64,000 nt of DNA, taken from an uncultured Clostridia bacterium. GTDB lineage: Bacteria; Bacillota; Clostridia; Christensenellales; CAG-917. Shown piece after piece: positions 31,297 to 38,702 of this stretch (position 1 is its first letter; each line of letters begins with the position of its first letter). The notes below the pieces were generated by a model. It made no database searches, was not told the origin of the DNA, and was given only the letters and a program-made list of their open reading frames with translations. Position numbers and translations under genes: made by a program. The stretch is from contig CASECZ010000002.1 of assembly GCA_949286725.1 (NCBI GenBank), forward strand, positions 284,635 to 348,634, written 5' to 3'.

Positions 31297-32973
31297 ATGC
31301 ACGCGTGGGCAAAACTACATATGCTCCCGCGTCGGTGGGAGTATATGATTGCTGCGCTTTCGGCAACTTCGACACAGGTCTGGCCGCAATGGCTGATTTT
31401 CGGCGTCTATATGGCGGTGATACTTTGCGTCGCAATAGTCACCCGCAGGAAGAGCACCAGCGTCGAAGGGTTTATGTTCGCCAATAAGGGCGTGGGCGGA
31501 TGGCTGTCCGCTTTCGCCTACGGAGCGACCTATTTTTCCGCGGTCGTATTCGTCGGGTACGCCGGTAAATTCGGTTGGAATTTCGGACTTTCGGCGGTGT
31601 GGATAGGCATAGGCAATATGCTGATAGGCACGCTCGCCGCGTGGTTGGTGCTCGCACGCCGCACAAAGGCGATGACCACGACCTTGCAGGCGCGCACAAT
31701 GCCCGAATTCTTCGAAAAACGCTACGAAAGCAAATATATCAAACTCTTTGCCGCACTTGCGATATTCATATTCCTTCTGCCGTATTCGGCGTCCGTCTAT
31801 CAGGGAATGGGCTACATTTTCGAAGCCGCGCTCGGCATCGACGCGATGTGGTGCATTCTGATACTCGCGGGGCTCACCGCGGCGTATCTCTTCCTCGGCG
31901 GATATTTCGCGACCACAATTACGGACTTCATTCAGGGCATAATCATGATTGTGGGCATAATCGTCACGGTGTTCATGCTCCTTGACACGCAGCAGATGAA
32001 CTGGGGCGAGGGGCTCGGCGCGCTGATGAGCGACCCCAACCTGACACTCATTCCCAACGCGACCACGCCCGAGGGCGGCACTTTCCTCAACAACCAGCTT
32101 TTCAGCGTGCTGATACTGGTGTGCCTGACATCCTTCGGCATGTGGGGACTGCCTCAATCCATACATAAGTTTTACGCAATAAAAGATACCGCCGCCATAA
32201 GAAAGGGCGCGGTGATATCCACAGTGTTTTCGGCGATTGTCGGCTGCGGCGCGTATTTTATGGGCAGTATGGTGACGCGTTTTGTGGACGCCGTGCCCGA
32301 CGGCAACTTCGACAAACTCATTCCCGCTATGCTGGTGAACAACCTGCCGTCGGCGTTGCTGGGGCTGATACTGGTGCTTTTGTTCTCGGCTTCGATGTCC
32401 ACACTCGCCGCGCTGTCGCTCTCGTCGGGTTCGACGGTCACGGTGGACTTCTTCAAAGGCTATATCAGAAAGACCGCGCCCGACAGCACGCTCAACATTC
32501 TCATTCGCGTGTTGTGTCTGGTGTTCGTCGCAATATCGGCGGTGCTCGCCATAGTGGAAATCGACGCCATTGTCAGCATGATGAGCCTGAGCTGGGGCAC
32601 GATAGCGGGCTGTTTCGTCGGACCTTACGTCTACGGACTGTATTCCAAAAAGGCGAACAAGGCGGGCGCGTACGCTTCGATAGCGTTCAGCCTTATCCTT
32701 ACGTTCAGCCTGATAATCGGTCTGGGCTACTACATCGCGGACGCGGCGGGCACGACGGTGACTTTCGGGCAGGCGTTCAAAACGGGCATAGGGCAGAGCC
32801 CCTTCGTGGGTGTGCTCGCAATGGCGGGCAGTATGCTGATTACTCCGATTGCAAGTCTTATATTCCGCAACAAGTGCAAGGTAAGCGACGGTTTGCTCGC
32901 CGAGCTCTTTCCGCCCAGACTAGACAAACTGTGCGTCTACGAGCGCCAAGCGCGCGTCGCCGACGCGGAGTGA
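31297..32973 (+). CDS. Sodium:solute symporter family protein
   Basis: 558 residues, SSS family, with about 13 membrane helices. Typical stretches are VTRRKSTSVEGFMFANKGVGGWLSAFAYGATYFSAV near the N-terminus, MPEFFEKRYESKY, and GGYFATTITDFIQGIIMIVG. It uses the sodium gradient to import a small organic solute; substrate unknown. In this organism the Rnf complex could supply the ion gradient. The start is uncertain: ATG at 31297 has GGGGAAG upstream; ATGs at 31321 and 31345 are also possible, and a small hairpin (CTCCC with GGGAG) covers 31324-31341. Confidence 0.9.
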   Translation: MHAWAKLHMLPRRWEYMIAALSATSTQVWPQWLIFGVYMAVILCVAIVTRRKSTSVEGFMFANKGVGGWLSAFAYGATYFSAVVFVGYAGKFGWNFGLSAVWIGIGNMLIGTLAAWLVLARRTKAMTTTLQARTMPEFFEKRYESKYIKLFAALAIFIFLLPYSASVYQGMGYIFEAALGIDAMWCILILAGLTAAYLFLGGYFATTITDFIQGIIMIVGIIVTVFMLLDTQQMNWGEGLGALMSDPNLTLIPNATTPEGGTFLNNQLFSVLILVCLTSFGMWGLPQSIHKFYAIKDTAAIRKGAVISTVFSAIVGCGAYFMGSMVTRFVDAVPDGNFDKLIPAMLVNNLPSALLGLILVLLFSASMSTLAALSLSSGSTVTVDFFKGYIRKTAPDSTLNILIRVLCLVFVAISAVLAIVEIDAIVSMMSLSWGTIAGCFVGPYVYGLYSKKANKAGAYASIAFSLILTFSLIIGLGYYIADAAGTTVTFGQAFKTGIGQSPFVGVLAMAGSMLITPIASLIFRNKCKVSDGLLAELFPPRLDKLCVYERQARVADAE

Positions 32974-33006
32974 ACGCAAAACCGCAAAAACAAACGATGA
33001 ATAACA

Positions 33007-33035
33007 CAAAAACGCGGCATAAAGCCGCGTTTTTG
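33007..33035. terminator. Bidirectional terminator between convergent genes
   Basis: A perfect 12-bp stem CAAAAACGCGGC (33007-33018) with GCCGCGTTTTTG (33024-33035), loop ATAAA. T-runs exist on both strands, suiting the symporter (+) and the SpoIIQ-like gene (-). Confidence 0.88.
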
Positions 33036-33070
33036 CGTAAGGGGGAGATTATTTCATCTTGGGTAAATCG

Positions 33071-33727
33071 TCATTTTTCTTCGAGCACGAGCACGTCGAG
33101 GGGGTTGATGTCCGCGCCGTCCTTGCTCATTTCGAAGTGCAGATGGTTGCCCGCCAGGCTCTCGGAACCGCGGCTTGTCGACATGGTGCCGAGCAGTTGT
33201 CCTTTGACCACCGCCTCGCCTTCGCTGACTTTGACGTCGTCGGAGAGAGAGTAGTAACGGGTCTGATAACCGTCCTCGTGGTCGATGGTCACGTAGTTGC
33301 CTGCGAGGATATCGTAGCCCACTTCGCTGACGGTGCCTTTCTCTGCCGCAAGGACGGAGAGGTCGTCGCCCGTGAAGTCAACGCCGAGGTGCACCTGGTA
33401 CTGTCCCAATGTATCGTTCCAGACAAGAACGGTGTCGCTGTATTCCTGCGATATCGTGCCGTTGACGGGCATACCGAAGGAAAGAGTTTCCTTGTCGGGC
33501 TGTTCGTCGGGGTCTTTGTCGTCGTCGGGAGCGGGATCGGGGTTGATAACGTCGTCGCCGGGGTCTTCGTCGATGACGCCCGCGGAGTCCGCCGCCCCGA
33601 AATCACCGGTCGCTGCCAGCGCAATGACGGTTGCCACCGACGCTATGCAGAGCACGATGAGAAGATAGAAAGCGTTTCGTTTCATAAATTCGCCGATTTT
33701 TTTTGCGGCAACAGTCATTTTGCTCAT
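33071..33727 (-). CDS. Membrane-anchored M23 (LytM) domain protein, SpoIIQ-like
   Basis: 218 residues: a short cytoplasmic end, one membrane helix (17-38), an acidic Asp/Pro linker (50-80) and a C-terminal LytM/M23 domain. The zinc motifs HLGVD (H113, D117) and HLH (H195, H197) are present, but the additional catalytic histidine of active enzymes, usually in a YxHLS context, is Ser160. This architecture matches SpoIIQ, which joins SpoIIIAH between forespore and mother cell. A start five codons earlier lies inside the GGAGGT ribosome-binding site, so ATG at 33727 is preferred. A forespore-type promoter lies upstream. It could also be a general cell-wall endopeptidase regulator. Confidence 0.75.
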   Translation of the reverse strand: MSKMTVAAKKIGEFMKRNAFYLLIVLCIASVATVIALAATGDFGAADSAGVIDEDPGDDVINPDPAPDDDKDPDEQPDKETLSFGMPVNGTISQEYSDTVLVWNDTLGQYQVHLGVDFTGDDLSVLAAEKGTVSEVGYDILAGNYVTIDHEDGYQTRYYSLSDDVKVSEGEAVVKGQLLGTMSTSRGSESLAGNHLHFEMSKDGADINPLDVLVLEEK

Positions 33728-33749
33728 AGCAATTACCTCCATTTGCCAC

Positions 33750-33779
33750 GATTATTGACAGAGGAGGCGGGGAATATAC
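33750..33779 (-). promoter_or_regulatory. Sigma-F/G-like promoter for the SpoIIQ-like gene
   Basis: On the minus strand: GTATA (33779-33775), 15-base spacer, GTCAATAATC (33759-33750). This fits the forespore consensus GYATA and GGNNANANT in most positions; no sigma-A promoter was found at this place. Confidence 0.4.
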
Positions 33780-33834
33780 ATTGAACAAAAACTTTTTTTT
33801 GTCCTCTTATCCGAGTTTGCAGGGCATTTGCGTA

Positions 33835-33864
33835 TTGACTACCCCCGCGCGCGAGAACTATAAT
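33835..33864 (+). promoter_or_regulatory. Strong promoter for the acyl ligase operon
   Basis: TTGACT (33835-33840), 18-base spacer, perfect TATAAT (33859-33864). The expected start point, six to seven bases downstream, is the A of the ATG at 33871, so the operon's first message would be leaderless. Confidence 0.7.
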
Positions 33865-33870
33865 ATCGAT

Positions 33871-35415
33871 ATGGTCGGCATCAACTGCACACTCTACGAT
33901 TTCATGAGGAACAACCGTGCCAAATCTCCCGACGGGACGGCGTTTATACGCGGTATGCGCAAAATCTCTTTCGGGCGCTTCTTCAAGGAAATCGACAGAG
34001 TGGCGGGCGGACTTGCCGCGCTCGGGGTGAAAAAGGGCGACGTGGTGATGCTCGCGCTTCCCACGATAGGTCAGGGGCTTGCCGCCTTTTACGCCTGTTC
34101 GCGCATCGGAGCGGTGGCGTCGATGATTCACCCGCTTATGGCAAGAGGGGAGTTCCTGCAGGCGGTTGCCGAACAGCACCCCAAAGTCGTGTTCCTTTCC
34201 GACGTCAATTTTCTGCGACTGGGCAGAGGGCTCAAAGGCGTAAAACGCGTGATGTGTCCTTTCGCCGCCGACGGATACGTCGGATTGCCTCTTGCCGGGA
34301 AGTTCATTCCTCAGCAGAGCGACGGGACGGAACCCGCCGTCTATATGCGCTCGGGCGGGACGTCGGGCAAACCCAAAACGGTCGTGTTGTCCTCGTCCGC
34401 GGTCAACGCGTTGCCGTCCAATCTCTTCAAGACGCTTGCCGACGACACCTTCGACGAGACCGACAGAATGCTTGCGGCGTTGCCGCTGTTCCACGGTTTC
34501 GGGTTGCTGGTCGGCATACACACCGCGCTTTCGACCAACACGCCGCCCGTGTTGCTGCCCGTGTTCAAGGCGAAACGGGCGGTAAAACTGATTGCGCGTC
34601 ACCGCATCACGACCGTCATCGCCGTGCCCAGAATGATATTCAAACTTCTGCACACCAAAGGTTTCGAGGGCGACAACGTCAGTTGCCTGAAAAACGTGTA
34701 CGTCGGCGGCGACAACGTGGACGCGGAACTGGAAAAGGAGTTCGACGCGCGTATGGCGCAGGCGGGCGCGCCGTGCCGTATGTCGCCCGGATACGGACTG
34801 ACGGAGACTTGCAGCGTGTGCGTGTTGTCTCCGCGCAAGGTGGGCGGTGCCGCCGTCGGCAAACCGCTCGAAAACATGAAGTGCCGCATAGTGGACGAAG
34901 AGGGCAGGGACGTGCCCGCGGGCGAAGCGGGAGAGTTGCTGTTGTCGGGCAATCAGATGATGAGCGGATATCTCGGCGACGAAAAGGCGACGGCGGAAGT
35001 GCTCTTCGAACGGGACGGCGAAACGTGGTTGCGCACGGGGGATTATTTCAGACAAAACGCCGACGGCGTGCTGTACTTTATGGGGAGAAAGAAACGCCTT
35101 ATCAAGATTTCGGGAATGAACGTGTTTCCGTCCGAAATCGAGAATACGGCGGCGGAACTTCCCTTCGTCAAGGCGTGCGCCGCAATTGAAGTGCGCGAAA
35201 ACGGCAAACCCTACATCGCCGTGTTTGTGGAGGGCAAGCCGCTTTCTTCCGAACAGGTGAGGGCGCTCAAAGCCCACATCGTGGACAGGCTGTCGCACTG
35301 GCACGAGCCGAAGTATGTGATAAGCGTGGAAAGTTTCCCGCGAACGAATATAGGAAAAACAGATTATGTGAGGTTGGCAGATGAATTTGAAAGCAATCGC
35401 AAAAAGAGTTCATAA
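33871..35415 (+). CDS. AMP-forming acyl-CoA synthetase/ligase family protein
   Basis: 514 residues, ANL superfamily. Motifs are the P-loop MRSGGTSGKPKTV, PLFHGFGLLVG, the adenine motif PGYGLTETC, TGDYFRQNADGVLYFMGRKKRLIKISG and a C-terminal catalytic Lys in TNIGKTDY. It activates a carboxylic acid as the adenylate, then forms a thioester; a fatty acid is likely but not shown. No Shine-Dalgarno sequence precedes the ATG, which coincides with the predicted transcription start. An in-frame TTG 90 bases upstream lies before the promoter. It overlaps the next gene by 35 bases and starts a five-gene operon on glycerol phosphate and flavin chemistry. Confidence 0.88.
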   Translation: MVGINCTLYDFMRNNRAKSPDGTAFIRGMRKISFGRFFKEIDRVAGGLAALGVKKGDVVMLALPTIGQGLAAFYACSRIGAVASMIHPLMARGEFLQAVAEQHPKVVFLSDVNFLRLGRGLKGVKRVMCPFAADGYVGLPLAGKFIPQQSDGTEPAVYMRSGGTSGKPKTVVLSSSAVNALPSNLFKTLADDTFDETDRMLAALPLFHGFGLLVGIHTALSTNTPPVLLPVFKAKRAVKLIARHRITTVIAVPRMIFKLLHTKGFEGDNVSCLKNVYVGGDNVDAELEKEFDARMAQAGAPCRMSPGYGLTETCSVCVLSPRKVGGAAVGKPLENMKCRIVDEEGRDVPAGEAGELLLSGNQMMSGYLGDEKATAEVLFERDGETWLRTGDYFRQNADGVLYFMGRKKRLIKISGMNVFPSEIENTAAELPFVKACAAIEVRENGKPYIAVFVEGKPLSSEQVRALKAHIVDRLSHWHEPKYVISVESFPRTNIGKTDYVRLADEFESNRKKSS

Positions 35416-37108
35416 AATCGCGCCTTCCGTCAACGTGGAAGAGTATCGCGGTTGCGTGCGCCTGACGGGTGAACTGGACGACTGGGACAGCATATACCGT
35501 TGCGGCGTTGCCGCCGTTTCGTCGCGCTCGCGCGGGGTGCTCAACGACATAAAACTGAAAGGCTTTCACGAAGACGTCAAGGTTCCGTCGATACGCGACG
35601 ACGCAATCGACGGCGCGACGCCCGACGTGCTGGTCATAGGCGGCGGCATCACGGGGTGCGCCATAGCGCGCGAATTGTCCAAACTCGACATCGACGTCTT
35701 GCTGGTCGAGAAAGCCAACGACGTCGCAACGGGTGCGTCCTGCCGCAACGACGGCTGCATTCACCCCGGCATCGACCTGCACAAAGGACAACAGAAACTG
35801 TATTACGTTCTGCGCGGCAACAAGATGTACACCAGAATTTGCAAAGAGTTGGGGTGCGACATCGAGCGTTGGGCGCAGACTTTCATTTTCAGCACCAAGT
35901 GGGAGACCCGCGTCATTGCGCCGCTCATGCTGCTGAAAGGCAAGATACTGGGCATTCCCGACATGAAATATCTGAGCAAAGCCGACCTCGAAGCCATCGA
36001 GCCCAACCCGCCGAAATGGGCGACGGGTGCGGTGTATCTCGCGTCGGGCGGCGTCGTGTCGCCTTACAAGGTGACGATAGCCTTTGCCGACAACGCCGTG
36101 GAGAACGGCGCGAAGATTTCGCTCGATACCGTGGTGGAGAGCATGGACCTCGACGCCGACCGCGTGGTCGCCGTGCACACCAATCGCGGCACGGTGTATC
36201 CCAAAATCGTGGTCAACGCCGCGGGCGCGTTCAGCGACATAATCGCCGATATGGCGGGCGACAGAACCTTCACCATTCACCCGAGAAAGGGTACGGACCT
36301 CATTCTCGACAAGAAGAAAGCCTACTATGCGTTGTCCTCTTTCGCGCGCAGTTATTTCGCGCCGTTGCCTCCCGAGGCACGCGAGGAAACGCACGCTGCC
36401 GTGGGTCACACCAAGGGCGGCGGCGTGATGCGCACCGTGGACGGCAACATTCTGGTCGGTCCCAACGCCATAGAACAGCCTTACCGCGAGGACAACACGA
36501 CCAACCTTGCCGACATCAACGCCATCATCAGAAAGCAGAAAGTCGCGGCGGAGGAACTCTCGACCGCGGACATAATAACGTATTTCTCGGGTGTTCGCGC
36601 CGCCACGTACGAGGAGGACTTCGTCGTGCGCAAGGGCGTGTTCACGGAGAACGTCATCGAGGCGGCGGGCATTCAGTCGCCGGGCATCACCGCCGCGCCC
36701 GCAATCGCCTGCGACGTGCGCGTATGGGTGCAGGATATGCTCGGGGCGGCGTTCAAGAGCGATTTCAATCCCGAGCGCAAGCATACGCCCAGACTTGCGT
36801 CGCTTTCTCCCGACGAGCGCGAGAAGTACATCGAAAAGAATCCCGCTTACGGCGAAATCGTGTGCCGTTGCGAGGAAGTCAGCAAAGGCGAGATAGTCGA
36901 CGCGCTCGAATCGCCTCTCAAAGTCTGCACGGTGGACGGCATCAAACGCCGCGTCCGTCCCGGTATGGGACGTTGTCAGGGCGGGTTCTGTTCGCCGCTG
37001 GTCGTCAAGATTATCGCCGAGCACGAGGGCATTCGCCCCGAGGACGTGCTCAAAGGCGACGAGGGCAGTAACGTGCTTTACGGAAACACCAAGGAGGTTG
37101 CGGAATGA
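35381..37108 (+). CDS. GlpA-like FAD-dependent glycerol-3-phosphate dehydrogenase with BFD-type iron-sulfur domain
   Basis: 575 residues. Residues 1-70 form a BON-like segment (VRLTGELDDWDSIYRCGV, then GVLNDIKLKG). A DAO-family FAD domain follows from VLVIGGGITGCAIARELSK (about 84-102), with VVNAAGAFSD and a late AAGIQSPGITAAPAIA motif. The C-terminus has four cysteines, C495, C497, C532 and C537 (CRCEEVSKGEI and GRCQGGFC), the [2Fe-2S] pattern of BFD-like domains. Anaerobic G3P dehydrogenases with this layout oxidise glycerol 3-phosphate to DHAP and pass electrons to a partner. It overlaps both neighbours, and the next two genes are the usual partner set. The substrate is inferred. Confidence 0.85.
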   Translation: MNLKAIAKRVHKIAPSVNVEEYRGCVRLTGELDDWDSIYRCGVAAVSSRSRGVLNDIKLKGFHEDVKVPSIRDDAIDGATPDVLVIGGGITGCAIARELSKLDIDVLLVEKANDVATGASCRNDGCIHPGIDLHKGQQKLYYVLRGNKMYTRICKELGCDIERWAQTFIFSTKWETRVIAPLMLLKGKILGIPDMKYLSKADLEAIEPNPPKWATGAVYLASGGVVSPYKVTIAFADNAVENGAKISLDTVVESMDLDADRVVAVHTNRGTVYPKIVVNAAGAFSDIIADMAGDRTFTIHPRKGTDLILDKKKAYYALSSFARSYFAPLPPEAREETHAAVGHTKGGGVMRTVDGNILVGPNAIEQPYREDNTTNLADINAIIRKQKVAAEELSTADIITYFSGVRAATYEEDFVVRKGVFTENVIEAAGIQSPGITAAPAIACDVRVWVQDMLGAAFKSDFNPERKHTPRLASLSPDEREKYIEKNPAYGEIVCRCEEVSKGEIVDALESPLKVCTVDGIKRRVRPGMGRCQGGFCSPLVVKIIAEHEGIRPEDVLKGDEGSNVLYGNTKEVAE

Positions 37109-38352
37109 AAAATTACGACGTTGTGGTCATAGGCGGCGGTCCTGCCGGTCTTTCCGCGGCGGAAAGCGCCTGTAAAGCGGGGGCGAAAGTCGCAGTGCTG
37201 GAAAGAGAGGCAAGACTCGGCGGCATACTCAAACAGTGCGTGCACGACGGGTTCGGGCTCATTCGCTTCGGCGAGAAACTCGCGGGACCGGAATATGCCG
37301 AAAGGTACATAGATTTCGTCCGCGCACTGGACATCGATTGCTATACGCTGACTTTCGTTACCGCAATCGAAAAGACGGACAAGGGGTTCAACATAACCTG
37401 CGTCAGCCGCGACGGAATGCTGGAATTCGATGCCAAGGCAATCGTGCTTGCAACAGGCTGCCGTGAAAGAACGGCGAAACAGGTGCTCATACAGGGCACT
37501 CGTCCCGCGGGCGTGTTCACGGCGGGCACCGCGCAGAATTACGTCAATCTGATGGGCAAGATGCCCACCAAAAAGTGCGTGATTCTGGGCAGCGGCGACA
37601 TAGGACTCATTATGGCGCGCCGCCTTACGCTGGAAGGCGCGGAGGTGGAAGGCGTGTACGAAGTCAAGCCCGAGCCCAGCGGACTGACGCGCAACATACA
37701 TCAGTGTCTGCACGACTTTGACATACCCCTGCATCTTTCGCACACCGTGACGCGCGTGTTCGGCGTGGACAGACTGACCGCTGTCGAAGTGGCGCAGGTC
37801 GACGACAAGATGAAACCCATCGAGGGCACACAGCGCATAATCGAGTGCGACGCGCTCATCCTTTCCGTCGGTCTGATTCCCGAAAACGAGCTGGCGGAGA
37901 GTCTGAAAGTCAAAATCAATCCCTTCACCAAAGGACCCGACTGCGACCAGACGTACATGACGTCGGTTGACGGCGTGTTCTCGGCGGGCAACGCGCTCAA
38001 CGTGTTCGACCTTGTGGATTACGTGTCCGAATGCGCGGCAGACGCGGGCAGAAACGCCGTCGGCTACAAGCCGTCGTCCGATTGCGTGCGTATAGAGCGT
38101 GGCAAGGGGTTGCTGTCCTTCGTGCCGCACCGCATCGACCTGTCCAAGCCCTGCGACAAAGTCGTGTTCTTCTTCCGCTCGGCGAAGGATATGGACAAAG
38201 CGACGCTCACGTTCACCGTGGACGGCAAGGAAGTCTTCAAAAAGAAATTCGCGTTCCTGCGACCGCCCGAAATGCAAAGGTTGGAGATCGACTTCTCGGC
38301 GTTCGGTCTGAAAAAAGGAGCCGAAATCGTGGCACAGTTGGAGGAGAATTGA
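37105..38352 (+). CDS. NAD(P)/FAD-dependent oxidoreductase, partner of the GlpA-like protein
   Basis: 415 residues, pyridine-nucleotide-disulfide oxidoreductase fold without the redox disulfide. The FAD motif VVIGGGPAGLSAAESACKAGA is at the N-terminus; ATGCRERT and the NAD-type motif VILGSGDIGLIMARRL are central, and SAGNALNVFDLVDYVSECA is the second FAD contact. The last 80 residues form an extra beta-rich tail. It overlaps the GlpA-like gene by four bases (ATGA) and is followed after one base by the DUF1667 gene. This trio recurs in anaerobes and probably moves electrons from G3P to NAD or another acceptor. Confidence 0.88.
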   Translation: MKNYDVVVIGGGPAGLSAAESACKAGAKVAVLEREARLGGILKQCVHDGFGLIRFGEKLAGPEYAERYIDFVRALDIDCYTLTFVTAIEKTDKGFNITCVSRDGMLEFDAKAIVLATGCRERTAKQVLIQGTRPAGVFTAGTAQNYVNLMGKMPTKKCVILGSGDIGLIMARRLTLEGAEVEGVYEVKPEPSGLTRNIHQCLHDFDIPLHLSHTVTRVFGVDRLTAVEVAQVDDKMKPIEGTQRIIECDALILSVGLIPENELAESLKVKINPFTKGPDCDQTYMTSVDGVFSAGNALNVFDLVDYVSECAADAGRNAVGYKPSSDCVRIERGKGLLSFVPHRIDLSKPCDKVVFFFRSAKDMDKATLTFTVDGKEVFKKKFAFLRPPEMQRLEIDFSAFGLKKGAEIVAQLEEN

Positions 38353-38353
38353 T

Positions 38354-38689
38354 ATGGAACTGGTATGTATCGTTTGTCCCAAAGGTTGCAGAATGACCGT
38401 TGAAAACGGGGTTGTCACGGGCAACACGTGCAAGAAGGGCGAGGCGTTTGCCAAGGCGGAAGCCACCTGCCCGATGCGCACCGTTTGCAGCACCGTGGCG
38501 ACGGCGTTTGCCGAAATGCCCGTATTGCCCGTGCGTACGGACGGGGAAATCCCCAAGGCAAAAATCGGCGAGTTGATGAAACTCGTCAACACCATCAAGG
38601 TTGAAAAGAAACTTCACCGCGGCGACGTCGTCGCGAAAAACGTGGTCGGCACCAAAGTAAATCTCATTGCCACCGCGACCATTTACTGA
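38354..38689 (+). CDS. DUF1667 domain protein, small cysteine protein of the GlpA-like complex
   Basis: 111 residues. The N-terminus has CIVCPKGCRM (C5, C8, C12) and a further cysteine in GNTCKKGEAF, a four-cysteine cluster likely to bind an iron-sulfur centre or zinc; CPMRTVC follows. DUF1667 proteins are almost always encoded after the two flavoproteins seen here, so it is probably the third subunit of the complex. Biochemical role not established. It lies one base after the preceding stop and 13 bases before the next start. Confidence 0.9.
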   Translation: MELVCIVCPKGCRMTVENGVVTGNTCKKGEAFAKAEATCPMRTVCSTVATAFAEMPVLPVRTDGEIPKAKIGELMKLVNTIKVEKKLHRGDVVAKNVVGTKVNLIATATIY

Positions 38690-38702
38690 TAAGGAGGACA
38701 TT

